64,000 nt of DNA from Planctomycetota bacterium (GCA_029781135.1 JAKOXH010000042.1:169510-233509); one strand, 5' to 3'. Positions 10,081 to 19,497 are shown, counted from the first letter of the stretch. Program-made: numbers and translations. The notes: generated by a model not told the origin, from the sequence alone.

Positions 10081-10207
10081 ACTCCAAACAATCGGAACTT
10101 CAATACGCTTTGCCATTTCAATCGCTTCGCGCGCGTTGACCCCCTTCGTCATCAGTCCGATAATTGAGGCGCTCGACGACGTTTCGTTTGTACCCGGCGA
10201 GGTAAAA

Positions 10208-13200
10208 ATGTTCAAGCGATCGATGGCCACAAGAGGTCTTGCGCTAAGTTGTGCTCTATTCTCGTCGGCGACGATTGCTGCTGAGCCTCCGCAGGTGCTC
10301 GACGACTGCAGCCACGCCAGCCGCTGGCAAGTCATCGCTTCCGACGGCGTCAAACTGGAATGCCATGAAGCGCCGGCGACGCAACCCAACGACGAACATG
10401 GTACCGCTCTGAAGCTCGACTTCAATTTTGTTACTGGCGGCGGTTACGCCGGCATTCGCCTGCCGCGCAAGCTCGACCTACCGCCAAACTTCGAGTTGGC
10501 GTTCACGCTCCGCGGCGAGCTACCGCGCAACAATCTCGAATTCAAACTCGTCGATGACACGGGCAACAACGTGTGGTGGGTAAATCGCCGGGCGTTTGAG
10601 TTCCCTAAATCTTGGACTCGCCTGGCTTCGCGGCGTCGGCACCTGCAGTTCGCCTGGGGGCCGTCGAACACGCCGATCCAGCAGGTTAGCGCAATTGAAA
10701 TCGTCGTCAGTTCCGTCGAGGGTGGTCGCGGATCGCTGTATCTCGACGATCTCACTTTTCGACCGCTGCCCGAAACGAAGCCGTATGCTGGAACGCTAAC
10801 CGCATCGGCAAGCAGTTCCGCGCGCGGGAGCGAACCGCGCTGCGCAGTCGATGGCAAGAAGGACACTGAGTGGCTATCCACACGCGACGACAAACGTCCG
10901 CAACTCACCGTCGATTTCGGCGGCGTCCGCGAATTTGGCGGCTTGGTCGTCGATTGGGATCCTGTTGCGCCCGTCGACCGCTGCAACATTCAAACATCGG
11001 ACGACGGCAAGACCTGGACGACGATACGATCCGTCGATACTTATTCTGGATTCACGCAGTACATCTCCCTACCCGACAGCGAGGCACGATACGTACGATT
11101 TGCCTGCGAACCCGTGGCGAATTTCGGAATTGGAATTCGCGAGCTTGAAGTCTTACCGCTCGAGGCGTCGCGAGATTCCAATACATTTGCAGCGATGATC
11201 GCCGCGCGTGCGCCACGCGGCCACTACCCGCGCGCATTCCACGACGAAGGCGTCTTCTGGACGATCGTGGGTTCCGCCGACGATTCTCGCGAAGCGCTTG
11301 TTTCGGAAGACGGTGCCGTGGAAGTCGACAAGCAAGCGTTCTCCATCGAACCATTTCTATTTGTTGACCATGGCCTGCAAACGTGGGCGGAGGCGAAAAC
11401 GACGCAGTCCTTAGTGGAAGGATTCGTGCCAGTGCCGACCGTCGTGCGCGAGCAAGACGGTATTCAGCTATCCGTAACAGCGGCCGCGGATGGCAAGCAC
11501 GACGACTCTTCGCTGCTGCTACAGTATCAAGTGATGAACACGAATGCCAAGCCGGCACGCGGTAAGTTGCTGTTGGCGATTCGCCCCTTCCAAGTGAATC
11601 CGCCGTATCAGTGGCTCAATGCGGCCGGTGGCACGGCCAAGGTCGGCCATATCGCGTTCGATCCATCTCAACGCTCGATTCAAGTCGACGATCGACTCGT
11701 CGCTCTCGGCGTGAAGCCGAACGACTTTGGTTGTGCCGCGTTCGATGCGGGTGACATTACTGAGTTCATCGATCTGGGTTCGATGCCACCTTGGCACGAC
11801 GTGAACGATCCGCAGCATGCGGCATCTGCCGCGGCCGCCTATGACTTCGACCTTCCGCCCGGTAAGAGCCGCACTTGGGTCGTGTGCGTGCCGTTTTCCA
11901 ATGTCGCCGCCAAACAGGCGGCAGTCGCGAAGCCACTTTTGACTGCTGCCGACCCAGTGGCGTTCGTCGAAGAGCGCCGCCAAGTCATTGTGAATGAGTG
12001 GAAGGCCGCCGTATCCACGTTCGATTTGCTCGTGCCGCCCGCAGCCAATGATATCGTCAATACAATTCATTCCACATTGGCGTACATTCTCATCAATCGA
12101 GATAACGTTTCAATCCAACCCGGTTCCCGCTCCTACGAACGTTCCTGGATTCGCGACGGCTCGCTCACCGCCACCGCGCTCATGCGGTTTGGCCTTGCGC
12201 GCGAGGCTCGCGATTTCGTCAATTGGTACGCGCCGTACCAATTCGAGAGCGGAAAGATACCGTGCGTCGTTGATCGTCGCGGACCGGACCCGGTCCCGGA
12301 GAATGATAGCCATGGCCAGTTCATCATGGCCGTGATGAACGAGTATCGCTTCACCGGCGATAAAGAGTTTTTGAAGAAGCACTGGCCGCGCGTGCAAAAA
12401 GCCGTCGGCTACATCGAAGAATTGCGCTCTCAGCGCATGACGGCAAAATATGCGGATCCGCAAACAAAGGAGACGTCGCAAGAGCCGAACAAACCGGCTG
12501 TGAGCCTGCACGCTTCTTATGGCCTGATGCCTGAGTCGATCAGTCACGAAGGCTACTCCGCCAAGCCCATGCATTCGTATTGGGATGATTTCTTCACGCT
12601 TCGGGGGCTGAAGGACGCGACTGAAATCGCTCGCGTTGTCGGCGATGATTCAACAGCTAAGCGATATCAATCGTTGGCCGAGGATTTCGCCAAGACGCTT
12701 TACGCATCGATCCACATGGCAATGCAGACGCACAAGATCGATTACATTCCCGGCTGCGTGGAACTTGGCGATTTCGATGCGACTTCCACGACCGTAGCCC
12801 TGTGGCCCGGCGGTGAAATCGGCCGCCTGCCGCGCCCCGCACTAGACCATACGTTCGACCGCTATTGGAAAAACTTCGTTCGGCGGCGCGATGATCCAAC
12901 TTTTCAGTGGGCCGATTACACACCGTATGAGTGGCGTTGCGTCGGTACCTTGATTCAGCTGGGCCATCCCGATCGGGGACTCGAAGCCATTGAATTCTTT
13001 ATGCACGACCGCCGCCCAGTTGCCTGGAACCAGTGGCCCGAAATCGTTTACAGGAAGCCACGCACGGCTAAATTCTTGGGCGATCTGCCGCACACCTGGT
13101 GCGGTTCCGACTTCTTGAATTCGGTGCGGATGATGTTCCTGTTCGAGCGCGAGGTGGACGACGGCACCGTATTATTGGCCGGTATACCGCAGGCCTGGAT

Positions 13201-13480
13201 AAGTACGCGACCGGTCGGCTTCCGCAACATGCCGACGTACGGCGGCCGGCTGACGTGCACGATCGCCTGCGACGCGGCGGCGAAGAATCACTATGCCGCG
13301 CACCTCGAAGGCAAATGCCCGGTGCCGACAGGTGGTTTTCGCCTCACCGTGCCGAATAGCACCAAGGCCTTCCAAGCGAACGTCAATGGCCAAGCAGGTG
13401 AACTAGACGCCGACAAGCGTGTCATCATTCGCCAACTGCCGGCGGACATTGCGATCGAGTCAAACACTGCCGCTAACTGA
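10208..13480 (+). CDS. Secreted multidomain glycosidase: F5/8-type C (discoidin) domain plus six-hairpin (alpha/alpha) barrel
   Basis: 1090 residues from ATG 10208; GAGGT lies 5 bases upstream. The frame is open further upstream only through a palindromic repeat, so the longer form is rejected. A signal peptide (ATRGLALSCALFSSATIAA) is followed by a jelly-roll-like region at about 35-185, then an F5/8 C-type sugar-binding domain at about 195-320 (CAVDGKKDTEWLS, VDFGGVREFGGLVVDWD). From about 620 there is a six-hairpin glycosidase fold: RSYERSWIRDGSLTATALM, NWYAPYQFESGKIPCVVDRR and ENDSHGQFIMAVMNEYRFTG with acidic residues in the usual places. The C-terminal beta domain ends in GGRLTCTIACDAA. 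It is probably an exported hydrolase of plant or algal polysaccharide, rhamnosidase- or glucoamylase-like; the substrate is unknown. Confidence 0.8.
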   Translation: MFKRSMATRGLALSCALFSSATIAAEPPQVLDDCSHASRWQVIASDGVKLECHEAPATQPNDEHGTALKLDFNFVTGGGYAGIRLPRKLDLPPNFELAFTLRGELPRNNLEFKLVDDTGNNVWWVNRRAFEFPKSWTRLASRRRHLQFAWGPSNTPIQQVSAIEIVVSSVEGGRGSLYLDDLTFRPLPETKPYAGTLTASASSSARGSEPRCAVDGKKDTEWLSTRDDKRPQLTVDFGGVREFGGLVVDWDPVAPVDRCNIQTSDDGKTWTTIRSVDTYSGFTQYISLPDSEARYVRFACEPVANFGIGIRELEVLPLEASRDSNTFAAMIAARAPRGHYPRAFHDEGVFWTIVGSADDSREALVSEDGAVEVDKQAFSIEPFLFVDHGLQTWAEAKTTQSLVEGFVPVPTVVREQDGIQLSVTAAADGKHDDSSLLLQYQVMNTNAKPARGKLLLAIRPFQVNPPYQWLNAAGGTAKVGHIAFDPSQRSIQVDDRLVALGVKPNDFGCAAFDAGDITEFIDLGSMPPWHDVNDPQHAASAAAAYDFDLPPGKSRTWVVCVPFSNVAAKQAAVAKPLLTAADPVAFVEERRQVIVNEWKAAVSTFDLLVPPAANDIVNTIHSTLAYILINRDNVSIQPGSRSYERSWIRDGSLTATALMRFGLAREARDFVNWYAPYQFESGKIPCVVDRRGPDPVPENDSHGQFIMAVMNEYRFTGDKEFLKKHWPRVQKAVGYIEELRSQRMTAKYADPQTKETSQEPNKPAVSLHASYGLMPESISHEGYSAKPMHSYWDDFFTLRGLKDATEIARVVGDDSTAKRYQSLAEDFAKTLYASIHMAMQTHKIDYIPGCVELGDFDATSTTVALWPGGEIGRLPRPALDHTFDRYWKNFVRRRDDPTFQWADYTPYEWRCVGTLIQLGHPDRGLEAIEFFMHDRRPVAWNQWPEIVYRKPRTAKFLGDLPHTWCGSDFLNSVRMMFLFEREVDDGTVLLAGIPQAWISTRPVGFRNMPTYGGRLTCTIACDAAAKNHYAAHLEGKCPVPTGGFRLTVPNSTKAFQANVNGQAGELDADKRVIIRQLPADIAIESNTAAN

Positions 13481-13513
13481 CTAGGATTCTTTGACGAGAT
13501 TACGGCGAGCGAT

Positions 13514-13630
13514 CCTGTGGGAGGCGTCTCTGACGCCGAAGATGTTATCGTGTGCCATGCCCACGGCCGGGCGTGGGCATGCGGTTGCTGCCGAACGCAG
13601 CATGGCCACTCCGCGCCGTGGCCATGGCAC
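13514..13630. repeat. Cluster of palindromic repeats (TGTGGGAGGC half copy, CATGCCCACG and GCATGGCCAC hairpins)
   Basis: Three repeat units in the gap after the glycosidase. A half copy of the TGTGGGAGGC repeat begins at 13514. A hairpin with arms CATGCCCACG and CGTGGGCATG is at 13556-13581. A GCATGGCCAC / GTGGCCATGGC hairpin is at 13600-13627. The same units recur at 19138-19292 and 19422-19497. Confidence 0.7.
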
Positions 13631-13668
13631 CCAGTGTCATCTTCGAAACAGGATTCAATCTGCCATTT

Positions 13669-14868
13669 TCATGCGGCAAGCGGTTTGCGCTCAGGTTGTG
13701 CACACTTCGATAGGTCCTCAGTCTCGCGCGTATCACGCGGCAAGAACCGATCTTTGTATTTCAAGAACCAGTCCTCGAAATATCTCTTCGATAGCGCCGC
13801 GAGTAACAGCGTGGCGGCGAAGATGCCAACGTGCAACAAGATGGTCGTCGCGGCGAACGGTGCCAGCGGCACCTTTCGGACCTTCGGCACCAAGATTAGC
13901 GAGATCGCCAATCCATGGTACATGTAGATGCCGTAGGAAATGTCGCCCAGGTAGTTGAGGATACGCGAATCGAGCCGCAGGATGTTTCGTTCGTTCACCG
14001 CCACGTTGACAATCAGCCAGGCAAAAAGCACCATCATCATAAGCGGTGAAATGACTGGCTGCGCAAACACGGTCGCATACGGTGCCCAGTTGGCCACCAA
14101 CGATTCGTTCGCAAAGATCCTGGCCAATAGCACGGCAATTAGCATCGCCTGTACCGGCTTTGAGAAAAGTACGCTCGTGCCCATGGGCTGCTCGCGATAG
14201 AACACGAAAGACGCCGCCAGACCGCCGATCGCCATCGCTTCGAACTGCAGCATCCGCAATGCTTCTTCTGCCAGTGCATTATGCACATAGTAGTGCATCC
14301 ATGCGGCCAAGGCAGCCTTTACCACCACGGTGCCCACCATGATCGCGAGCAGGTGCCGGCGGAAGAACTTTACAATCGGCGCCCAGCCGAAGTAGTACAT
14401 TTCCTCGACGCCGATCGACCATAGCGGCGTGAGAAAATGGTTGCCGTACTTCAGATTGACCACCCACGGCAGAAACACGAGGAAGTACGCCACGACCTCA
14501 TGGGATTCATAGGGCGCCGCATACTTCACTTTCCCCAGCTTAATGCCCGCCGGAATCAGCACCAATCCAATGAAAACAATTAGGTAATACAGTGGCCAAA
14601 TCCGTAGCACGCGGCGAAAGTAGAACCGCCCCACGGCCACGTGCCCGGTCGAGTCATGCTCGCGCAGCAGTAAGTACGTGATCAGGAACCCACTGAGCAC
14701 GAAAAAGAACGTAACCGCGAGCGGCCCCTGCGTGAACAGCGAGTACTCGGTGAGGTTCCGCAAGTGGAACATCTTGCGGGTTTCTTCGATGTGGAAGAGC
14801 ACGACCAAATACGCCGCGACGAACCGCAACGCCGTGATGTTGGGAAAACTCTTGATGTTGCGATACAT
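13669..14868 (-). CDS. Acyltransferase family 3 (OafA/YrhL-like) membrane protein
   Basis: 399 residues with about ten hydrophobic segments. It opens with NITALRFVAAYLVVLFHIEE, the standard family 3 start with its catalytic His in transmembrane helix 1, followed by FFFVLSGFLITYLLLRE, FYFRRVLRIWPLYYLIVFIG and PLWSIGVEEMYYFGW. These proteins O-acetylate or O-acylate extracytoplasmic sugars and lipids across the inner membrane. The C-terminus is short and basic with no SGNH domain, so it is a stand-alone acyltransferase. It is divergent from the glycosyltransferase gene that follows, about 260 bases away, which suggests a shared envelope-glycan role. Confidence 0.9.
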   Translation of the reverse strand: MYRNIKSFPNITALRFVAAYLVVLFHIEETRKMFHLRNLTEYSLFTQGPLAVTFFFVLSGFLITYLLLREHDSTGHVAVGRFYFRRVLRIWPLYYLIVFIGLVLIPAGIKLGKVKYAAPYESHEVVAYFLVFLPWVVNLKYGNHFLTPLWSIGVEEMYYFGWAPIVKFFRRHLLAIMVGTVVVKAALAAWMHYYVHNALAEEALRMLQFEAMAIGGLAASFVFYREQPMGTSVLFSKPVQAMLIAVLLARIFANESLVANWAPYATVFAQPVISPLMMMVLFAWLIVNVAVNERNILRLDSRILNYLGDISYGIYMYHGLAISLILVPKVRKVPLAPFAATTILLHVGIFAATLLLAALSKRYFEDWFLKYKDRFLPRDTRETEDLSKCAQPERKPLAA

Positions 14869-14889
14869 GCGATGCGTGCCGCCCCTAAA

Positions 14890-14963
14890 AGTGGACGGGA
14901 GTCAAATGCCGCTGAACGCTGTGCCCACGCCCGCGTATCGTCGGCAATTGACTCCCGTCCACT
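14890..14963. repeat. Palindromic repeat with GTGGACGGGAGTCAA arms
   Basis: The left arm 14890-14905 (AGTGGACGGGAGTCAA) matches the right arm 14948-14963 in inverted order, and the match extends inward with one mismatch (22-base arms). It resembles the repeat at 32201-32274 and, more loosely, the ends of the RAYT element at 33395. Confidence 0.75.
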
Positions 14964-15129
14964 CTTATCGTGCTACCACTGCGCGCAGCGAACCCGCGCG
15001 CATCATCGGGTGCAACTGTTGATTTGTTTGGATTGGTCCAACTGGCTTGGCCGATACCGTCTTTATCGGTTACAGGGGCGTGGTCAGGTTTAACATGGCC
15101 GCGTAGAAACCAGCGCGGTTCCAAGTATT

Positions 15130-16527
15130 GTGAGTGCGACTCTGATAATAGCAGTGTTATTGGCAGCCATCGCTTTATTGTGGAGTACGCTGCTTACGAT
15201 GCAGGCGCACGAACACCGGCGGTACGCGCGGGCTGCGCTTAAGAAGCCTCCGCGCCCGTGGATTCGACCACCCAAAACGCTCGTGTGCGTACCCTGCAAA
15301 GGCATCGATCTCGAACTCGCCGAAAACCTGCGCTGCGTGCTTGCGCAGGCATATCCGAACTACCAAGTCCGCTTCGTCGTTGAAAGTGCTTCGGACCCGG
15401 CATGCGCCGTAATTCAAGCATTAGTGGCTGTGGCTACGATACCCTGCGAGTTGATTGTCGCCGGCGCCTGCATCGATAGCGGCCAAAAGGTGCACAATCT
15501 GCTTGCGGCGACGGCCAATCTGCCAGATGACGTCGAAGTGCTAGCCTTCTTCGATTCCGATGCCCGGCCCGCTCCACATGCCCTCGATCACCTTGTCAAC
15601 CGCGTTTACCGCAGTCCTCGATTGCAGGTGGCCACAGGCTACCGTTGGTTCGTCCCGCGACGTACGAATTGGGCCAGCCTCGCGCTAGCTAGCGCGAACG
15701 CGTCACTGGCCGGTCTGATGAGCCAACGCGGCTTGAACTTGGTTTGGGGCGGCACTTGGGCCGTTTCGCGCAACGTCTTCGACAAGACCGCCCTCAGCGA
15801 AGCGTGGCGCGGAACCTTGAGCGACGACCTGGTCGCCAGCCGCGTGATGCGTTGGGCGGGCGTGAAACTGGCCTTCGAACCCGGTTGCATGGTGGCGTCC
15901 CCGGTCGATGTCAACTGGCGCGAGGCGATTGCATTCCTTCGTCGCCAGTTCCTTATCGGCCGTTGTTACTCGCCGGTTTGGTGGTGGTTTGCGACCCCTT
16001 TGCTGCTTCTGCAATTTGCTGTATTGTTCGGCGGCTTGATACTGGCTGGCTACATGGCCGCGCAGCACGCCGAGAATTGGTACGTGCCGCTGGCGGTGAG
16101 CGGAATGCTCTACGCGTTGGCGAGTTTGCGTGCCCATTGGCGACAGAAAATTTGGAGTGCGAAGTTGGGCCTGGAGGGTTCGTCGAAGCAAATGAAAGCG
16201 GCCGCACGGTTCGATCGCTGGGCGTCGCCGGTGACCTCGCTGCTTTCCGTGACCGCGATGATCGCCTCCGCGGTCGGCAACAAGATCGTGTGGCGTGGAA
16301 TCCACTACCACATTGGCGCCGCCGGTCGAGTCACGCTGCTCGGTCGTGTGCCGAACCGCGAAGAGTACGGCAGTATGCTGTGGCGGCAACGCCGCAGAAC
16401 GAAAAAGGACAAGGCACAGTACATCGCGCTGTACGGCTCGCTCGCCGAACGCAAACGCGCGGCAACCGAGAAATTTGGCAAGCATCGGCGATCCAAGTCG
16501 CCGCATGAGCCCAAACGGGCCGCCTAA
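15130..16527 (+). CDS. Membrane glycosyltransferase family 2, ceramide-glucosyltransferase-like (GT21-like)
   Basis: 465 residues from GTG. An N-terminal membrane helix (IIAVLLAAIALLWSTLLTM) precedes a GT-A domain: VCVPCKGIDLELAENLRCVL, the nucleotide-binding DSDARP (Asp142, Asp144), GGTWAVSRNVFDK and LSDDLVASR (Asp232/233, catalytic-base region). The family's (Q/R)XXRW-type motif appears only loosely as FLRRQFLIGRCY. Two or three helices follow at about 285-330 and one near 375. Such enzymes move sugar from a nucleotide donor to a lipid at the cytoplasmic face. A radical SAM gene follows closely, as in hopanoid HpnI/HpnJ pairs, but neither protein is close enough to use those names. Confidence 0.85.
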   Translation: MSATLIIAVLLAAIALLWSTLLTMQAHEHRRYARAALKKPPRPWIRPPKTLVCVPCKGIDLELAENLRCVLAQAYPNYQVRFVVESASDPACAVIQALVAVATIPCELIVAGACIDSGQKVHNLLAATANLPDDVEVLAFFDSDARPAPHALDHLVNRVYRSPRLQVATGYRWFVPRRTNWASLALASANASLAGLMSQRGLNLVWGGTWAVSRNVFDKTALSEAWRGTLSDDLVASRVMRWAGVKLAFEPGCMVASPVDVNWREAIAFLRRQFLIGRCYSPVWWWFATPLLLLQFAVLFGGLILAGYMAAQHAENWYVPLAVSGMLYALASLRAHWRQKIWSAKLGLEGSSKQMKAAARFDRWASPVTSLLSVTAMIASAVGNKIVWRGIHYHIGAAGRVTLLGRVPNREEYGSMLWRQRRRTKKDKAQYIALYGSLAERKRAATEKFGKHRRSKSPHEPKRAA

Positions 16528-16594
16528 CGAACAGGACGGCCGTCCGCCTCCCCCTGCATACGAATCCAACCTGTTGGCCGAAGGATCGACCCGA

Positions 16595-17998
16595 ATGAAC
16601 ATCTGCTTCTGGGATACCCGCGCTCGTAGCGTGTCGAAAGATTTCGCCGGTGGTTTCGGCGTTGGCATGTTCTCTGGCCGCAGAACGCTCAGCCAAAGGC
16701 TGGTGAGTTGGGGATATCACCGCGACCGCCGACCGGTTGCGTTGAACTTCGCCTACCTCGCCGCGATCTTCCGTGAGTTCGGGCACCAGGTCGAATACTG
16801 TGCCGACCAAACGCCACCCGCGGCCGATGTCTACGTCTTCAACCCCGCACTCGGCACGATCGACATCGAACAGCAGATGATTCGGCAGTTGGCCAAGAGC
16901 GCACCGAAGGCTCGTGTGTTGGTTGTGGGCTCCACTGCCTACGCATTGCCACAAGAGTTTCAAAGCCCGAACGTCACGGTCGTCCGCGGCGAACCGGAAC
17001 AGCTGCGTACGAAGCTCGACGAAGTGCTCGAAACCCGCCCGGCGGTCGTTGATGTCGGCAGCGTCAAGAACCTCGACGAGCTGCCGTGGCCCGATTGGTC
17101 GCTCTTCGAGCCGCGCCGGTTCGCTATCCGCTACGACTTCACCCGGTTCCCCACCGGCCTCGTCCAGCAAAGCCGCGGCTGCACGTTTACGTGCAATTAT
17201 TGCCCGTACATCATGATCGAAAACAAGACTCGGTTCCGCGATCCGGAACGCGTCGTCGCGGAAATCGAACATGGCATGCGGACGTACGGGTTCCGCTCAT
17301 ATAAGTTTCGCGACCCACTCTTCGGCCTCGACCGACAGCGTGTGCTGCGGCTCGCCGAACTGATTGGCAAGCTGCCGCGCAAACTCGAATTCTCGATCGA
17401 AAGCCGCATCGACCTATTGCGGCCGGAAACGCTGCAAGCGTTGCGCGAAGTTGGCCTCACGTCCATCACGGTGGGCATTGAAACGCCGCACGAGGATACG
17501 CTGCGCACCTACAAACGGGCCCCGATCAAGGATGATCGCCAACGCGAGTTCGTTGGAATCTGCCGCAAAATGGGCATTCGCACGGTCGCCGGTTTCATGA
17601 TCGGCTTCCCCGAGGACACCGAGGAATCGATCAAGCACGTGCTCCATTACGCTCGCGAGGTGAATCCGACCTATGCGAACTTCAACATCGTCACGCCGTA
17701 TCCCGGCACCGAGTTTAGCGCGAACATCAAGAACCTCATTGCCGACCGCGACTATCGCAAGCTCGATGTGTACCATGCCGTGCTCAAATACGAGCACTTG
17801 ACGCCTCAGCAGGTCCTCGACCTCCACGCGTGGTGCTTCGAAAAGTTCTACTTCCGCATGAGCTACTTGCGCGACAACGCCCACCTGCTGTGGCCGGTCC
17901 TGCAACGCTTCGGCATCGGGGTGGGCAAAGTCACCGTCACGCCAAGACCCAGGCGGATGAAGACCTCGGCTGCTGAATCCCAATCCGAAGCGGCGTAG
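16595..17998 (+). CDS. B12-binding-domain radical SAM protein
   Basis: 467 residues. ATG 16595 has AAGGA 9 bases upstream; an in-frame ATG at 16505 would overlap the glycosyltransferase by 23 bases and is less likely. The N-terminal half (LNFAYLAAIFREFGHQVEYC, FNPALGTIDIEQQMIRQL) has the Rossmann-like layout of cobalamin-binding domains. The radical SAM cluster motif is Cys196-TFT-Cys200-NY-Cys203, followed by a Gly-rich SAM-binding region and a TIM-barrel half (SIESRIDLLRPETLQALREV, TVGIETPHEDTLRTYKRAP). Class B enzymes of this type methylate or rearrange lipids and secondary metabolites. The neighbouring glycosyltransferase and acyltransferase suggest a lipid or glycan substrate; that is inference. 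Confidence 0.88.
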   Translation: MNICFWDTRARSVSKDFAGGFGVGMFSGRRTLSQRLVSWGYHRDRRPVALNFAYLAAIFREFGHQVEYCADQTPPAADVYVFNPALGTIDIEQQMIRQLAKSAPKARVLVVGSTAYALPQEFQSPNVTVVRGEPEQLRTKLDEVLETRPAVVDVGSVKNLDELPWPDWSLFEPRRFAIRYDFTRFPTGLVQQSRGCTFTCNYCPYIMIENKTRFRDPERVVAEIEHGMRTYGFRSYKFRDPLFGLDRQRVLRLAELIGKLPRKLEFSIESRIDLLRPETLQALREVGLTSITVGIETPHEDTLRTYKRAPIKDDRQREFVGICRKMGIRTVAGFMIGFPEDTEESIKHVLHYAREVNPTYANFNIVTPYPGTEFSANIKNLIADRDYRKLDVYHAVLKYEHLTPQQVLDLHAWCFEKFYFRMSYLRDNAHLLWPVLQRFGIGVGKVTVTPRPRRMKTSAAESQSEAA

Positions 17999-18090
17999 CG
18001 TAAGGCCATCTTCATTATTTGAGTCCGTAGGTGATGAAGGCGTCGTGTCCGTCGTGCCGTCGTGGTGAATAAACTACGGTCGTACGCCAG

Positions 18091-18567
18091 CTAGCCGCTG
18101 CCCACCATGCGCGCAAACTCTTCCGCCGATACCGTGGTTGCCTGGGCGAACCCAGCGACCAGCCGGGCTGAGGTCACTTCGATCAAGAAGAGGTGGAAGT
18201 CGCCGAAGTCGAACATTGGTGCTGAACTGGGAAACCGCTTTAGGTACGCCGCCCGCCACTCAGCGTATGCCGCCTCATCGGCCGCCGCCACGCGGGCGAT
18301 GCCTTGAATTGTCACCCGGGCGAGCGCCTGTGCAGGCTTGCTCGGCCCTTCGTGCTCCATCACGAGCACGCTCACGCGCTCGTTCTGCAGCATGTTCTGC
18401 GTGTGTGCCGCTAAGCGGCTCACGTGCACGATCAAGCACCGGCCATCGGCGGAGATGGCAAAGGGGACCATCGACACGAAAGGTTCGTTGCCGGCTAGGG
18501 TTCCCAGCGCGGCCACGGAGCAATCCTGGAGCAGTGCCCGCAGGACGTGGGCGGAATCGGAGTTCAT
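18091..18567 (-). CDS. Pyridoxamine 5'-phosphate oxidase-like FMN/heme-binding split-barrel protein (HugZ-like N-domain)
   Basis: 158 residues. The split-barrel pattern is clear: ALGTLAGNEPFVSMVPFAIS, CLIVHVSRLAAHTQNMLQNE, VSVLVMEHEGPSKPAQALARVTIQG, then the FGDFHLFLIEVTSARLVAGFAQA segment seen in the heme-utilisation (HugZ) branch. Members bind FMN or heme and are oxidoreductases or heme-handling proteins; the reaction is not known for this one. Its upstream region is filled with 7-base repeats, so the promoter must lie within or beyond them. It is alone on this strand. Confidence 0.85.
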   Translation of the reverse strand: MNSDSAHVLRALLQDCSVAALGTLAGNEPFVSMVPFAISADGRCLIVHVSRLAAHTQNMLQNERVSVLVMEHEGPSKPAQALARVTIQGIARVAAADEAAYAEWRAAYLKRFPSSAPMFDFGDFHLFLIEVTSARLVAGFAQATTVSAEEFARMVGSG

Positions 18568-18574
18568 GGTATTG

Positions 18575-18680
18575 AGGGGTCAGGGGGCAGGGTTCAGAGG
18601 TCAGGGGTCAGGGGCGGCGTTGTTAGTCGTTGGTGGTTGGTCATTCTGGCTAACAGCTAATGGCTAACAACTAACAGCTT
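18575..18680. repeat. Three adjoining arrays of degenerate 7-base repeats
   Basis: Directly upstream of the PNPOx gene. Reading in sevens gives GGGTCAG / GGGGCAG / GGTTCAG / AGGTCAG / GGGTCAG, then GTTGTTA / GTCGTTG / GTGGTTG / GTCATTC, then GGCTAAC / AGCTAAT / GGCTAAC / AACTAAC. Word content changes between arrays; the period stays 7. From 18681 to about 19130 I see nothing I can support as a gene. Confidence 0.8.
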
Positions 18681-19137
18681 TCAAAAAAAATGGTGGGCCC
18701 ACTGAGGGCGTCGGTTGGGAAGGAGCTGGCGCGCATGATCCACCTGGCGGCGGATGGCAACGACGCTCGACCGAACCTCACCCGTTGGGGCGACGTGCTG
18801 CACCGCGGAACCGGAACTGTGGGACGGCAAGGCTGGCTGACGCAAGAGGAAGGCGCGCTTGCGGCCTTTCAAGGCAGACAGCTTGGCGGCACGTTTTCCG
18901 GCGAGACGTCTTCGTTGCAGTTCGTTCGCCCGAACGGTCATTTCACGAGCGACTATAGCACAACTGGTGGCCAAAACCAAGAAAAATGTGAACAGATTTA
19001 CAGTTAACGGAAATCGGCGGGAAGGGAGGCGGAAGTTGGTCGAATGCGGGGTCGCAGAAGGGCATGCTCTCGCGCAGCGTGAGCCGAGAATCGCTCGATT
19101 ATACGTCGCACGGTAAGGATCGAGACAAGTTTGGGTT

Positions 19138-19292
19138 CCATGGCCACGCAGGCCGCCGACGTAGCCATGCGCGTGCGGCAATTCACATGCCCACGCCGAG
19201 CCGTGGGCATGGCACCGCAAAAAAGAATCATTCTTCACCGAACGCAGCATAACATGGCCACGTCGGAGTACCTCCGAGGCCATGCCACCTTG
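19138..19292. repeat. Palindromic repeats of the CATGCCCACG / CCATGGCCACG family
   Basis: Contains a perfect hairpin CATGCCCACG...CGTGGGCATG at 19187-19212 and two imperfect ATGGCCACG...GGCCATG units on either side. Same family as at 13556-13627. Confidence 0.7.
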
Positions 19293-19421
19293 TCGAAGAC
19301 AGAGTCTCGGGGCAGCACATTTCCTGCAACTCGACTTGCCGCTCACAGGCCGATCAAATCTACTGACACTTTACCGAGTTCTCAAAACAAATTTCCGATT
19401 GAGGCCTGCGCAGCCGAAGGG

Positions 19422-19497
19422 CTGTGGGAGGCCTCTCCGAGGCCGATTGCGTGCTGCCATGGATAGCGTCATCGGCGTCGGGAGACGCCTCCCACAG
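19422..19497. repeat. Palindromic repeat with CTGTGGGAGGC / GCCTCCCACAG ends
   Basis: A 76-base unit whose ends are exact inverses (CTGTGGGAGGC and GCCTCCCACAG) and whose inner arms also pair (GGCCGAT with ATCGGC). A half copy is at 13514. It lies just upstream of the glutamine amidotransferase gene. Confidence 0.7.

Noticed and set aside
10007..10207. N-terminal extension of the discoidin glycosidase
   Set aside because: It passes through a palindromic repeat; ATG 10208 has an RBS and is followed by a normal signal peptide.
15130..17998. Hopanoid genes hpnI and hpnJ
   Set aside because: The gene order is similar, but the proteins do not show the expected N-terminal sequences and no other hopanoid gene is present.
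18681..19346. A 221-codon minus-strand frame and a shorter plus-strand frame in the same region
   Set aside because: The first half is palindromic repeat DNA, the composition is basic and unlike a folded protein, and there is no RBS or family resemblance.
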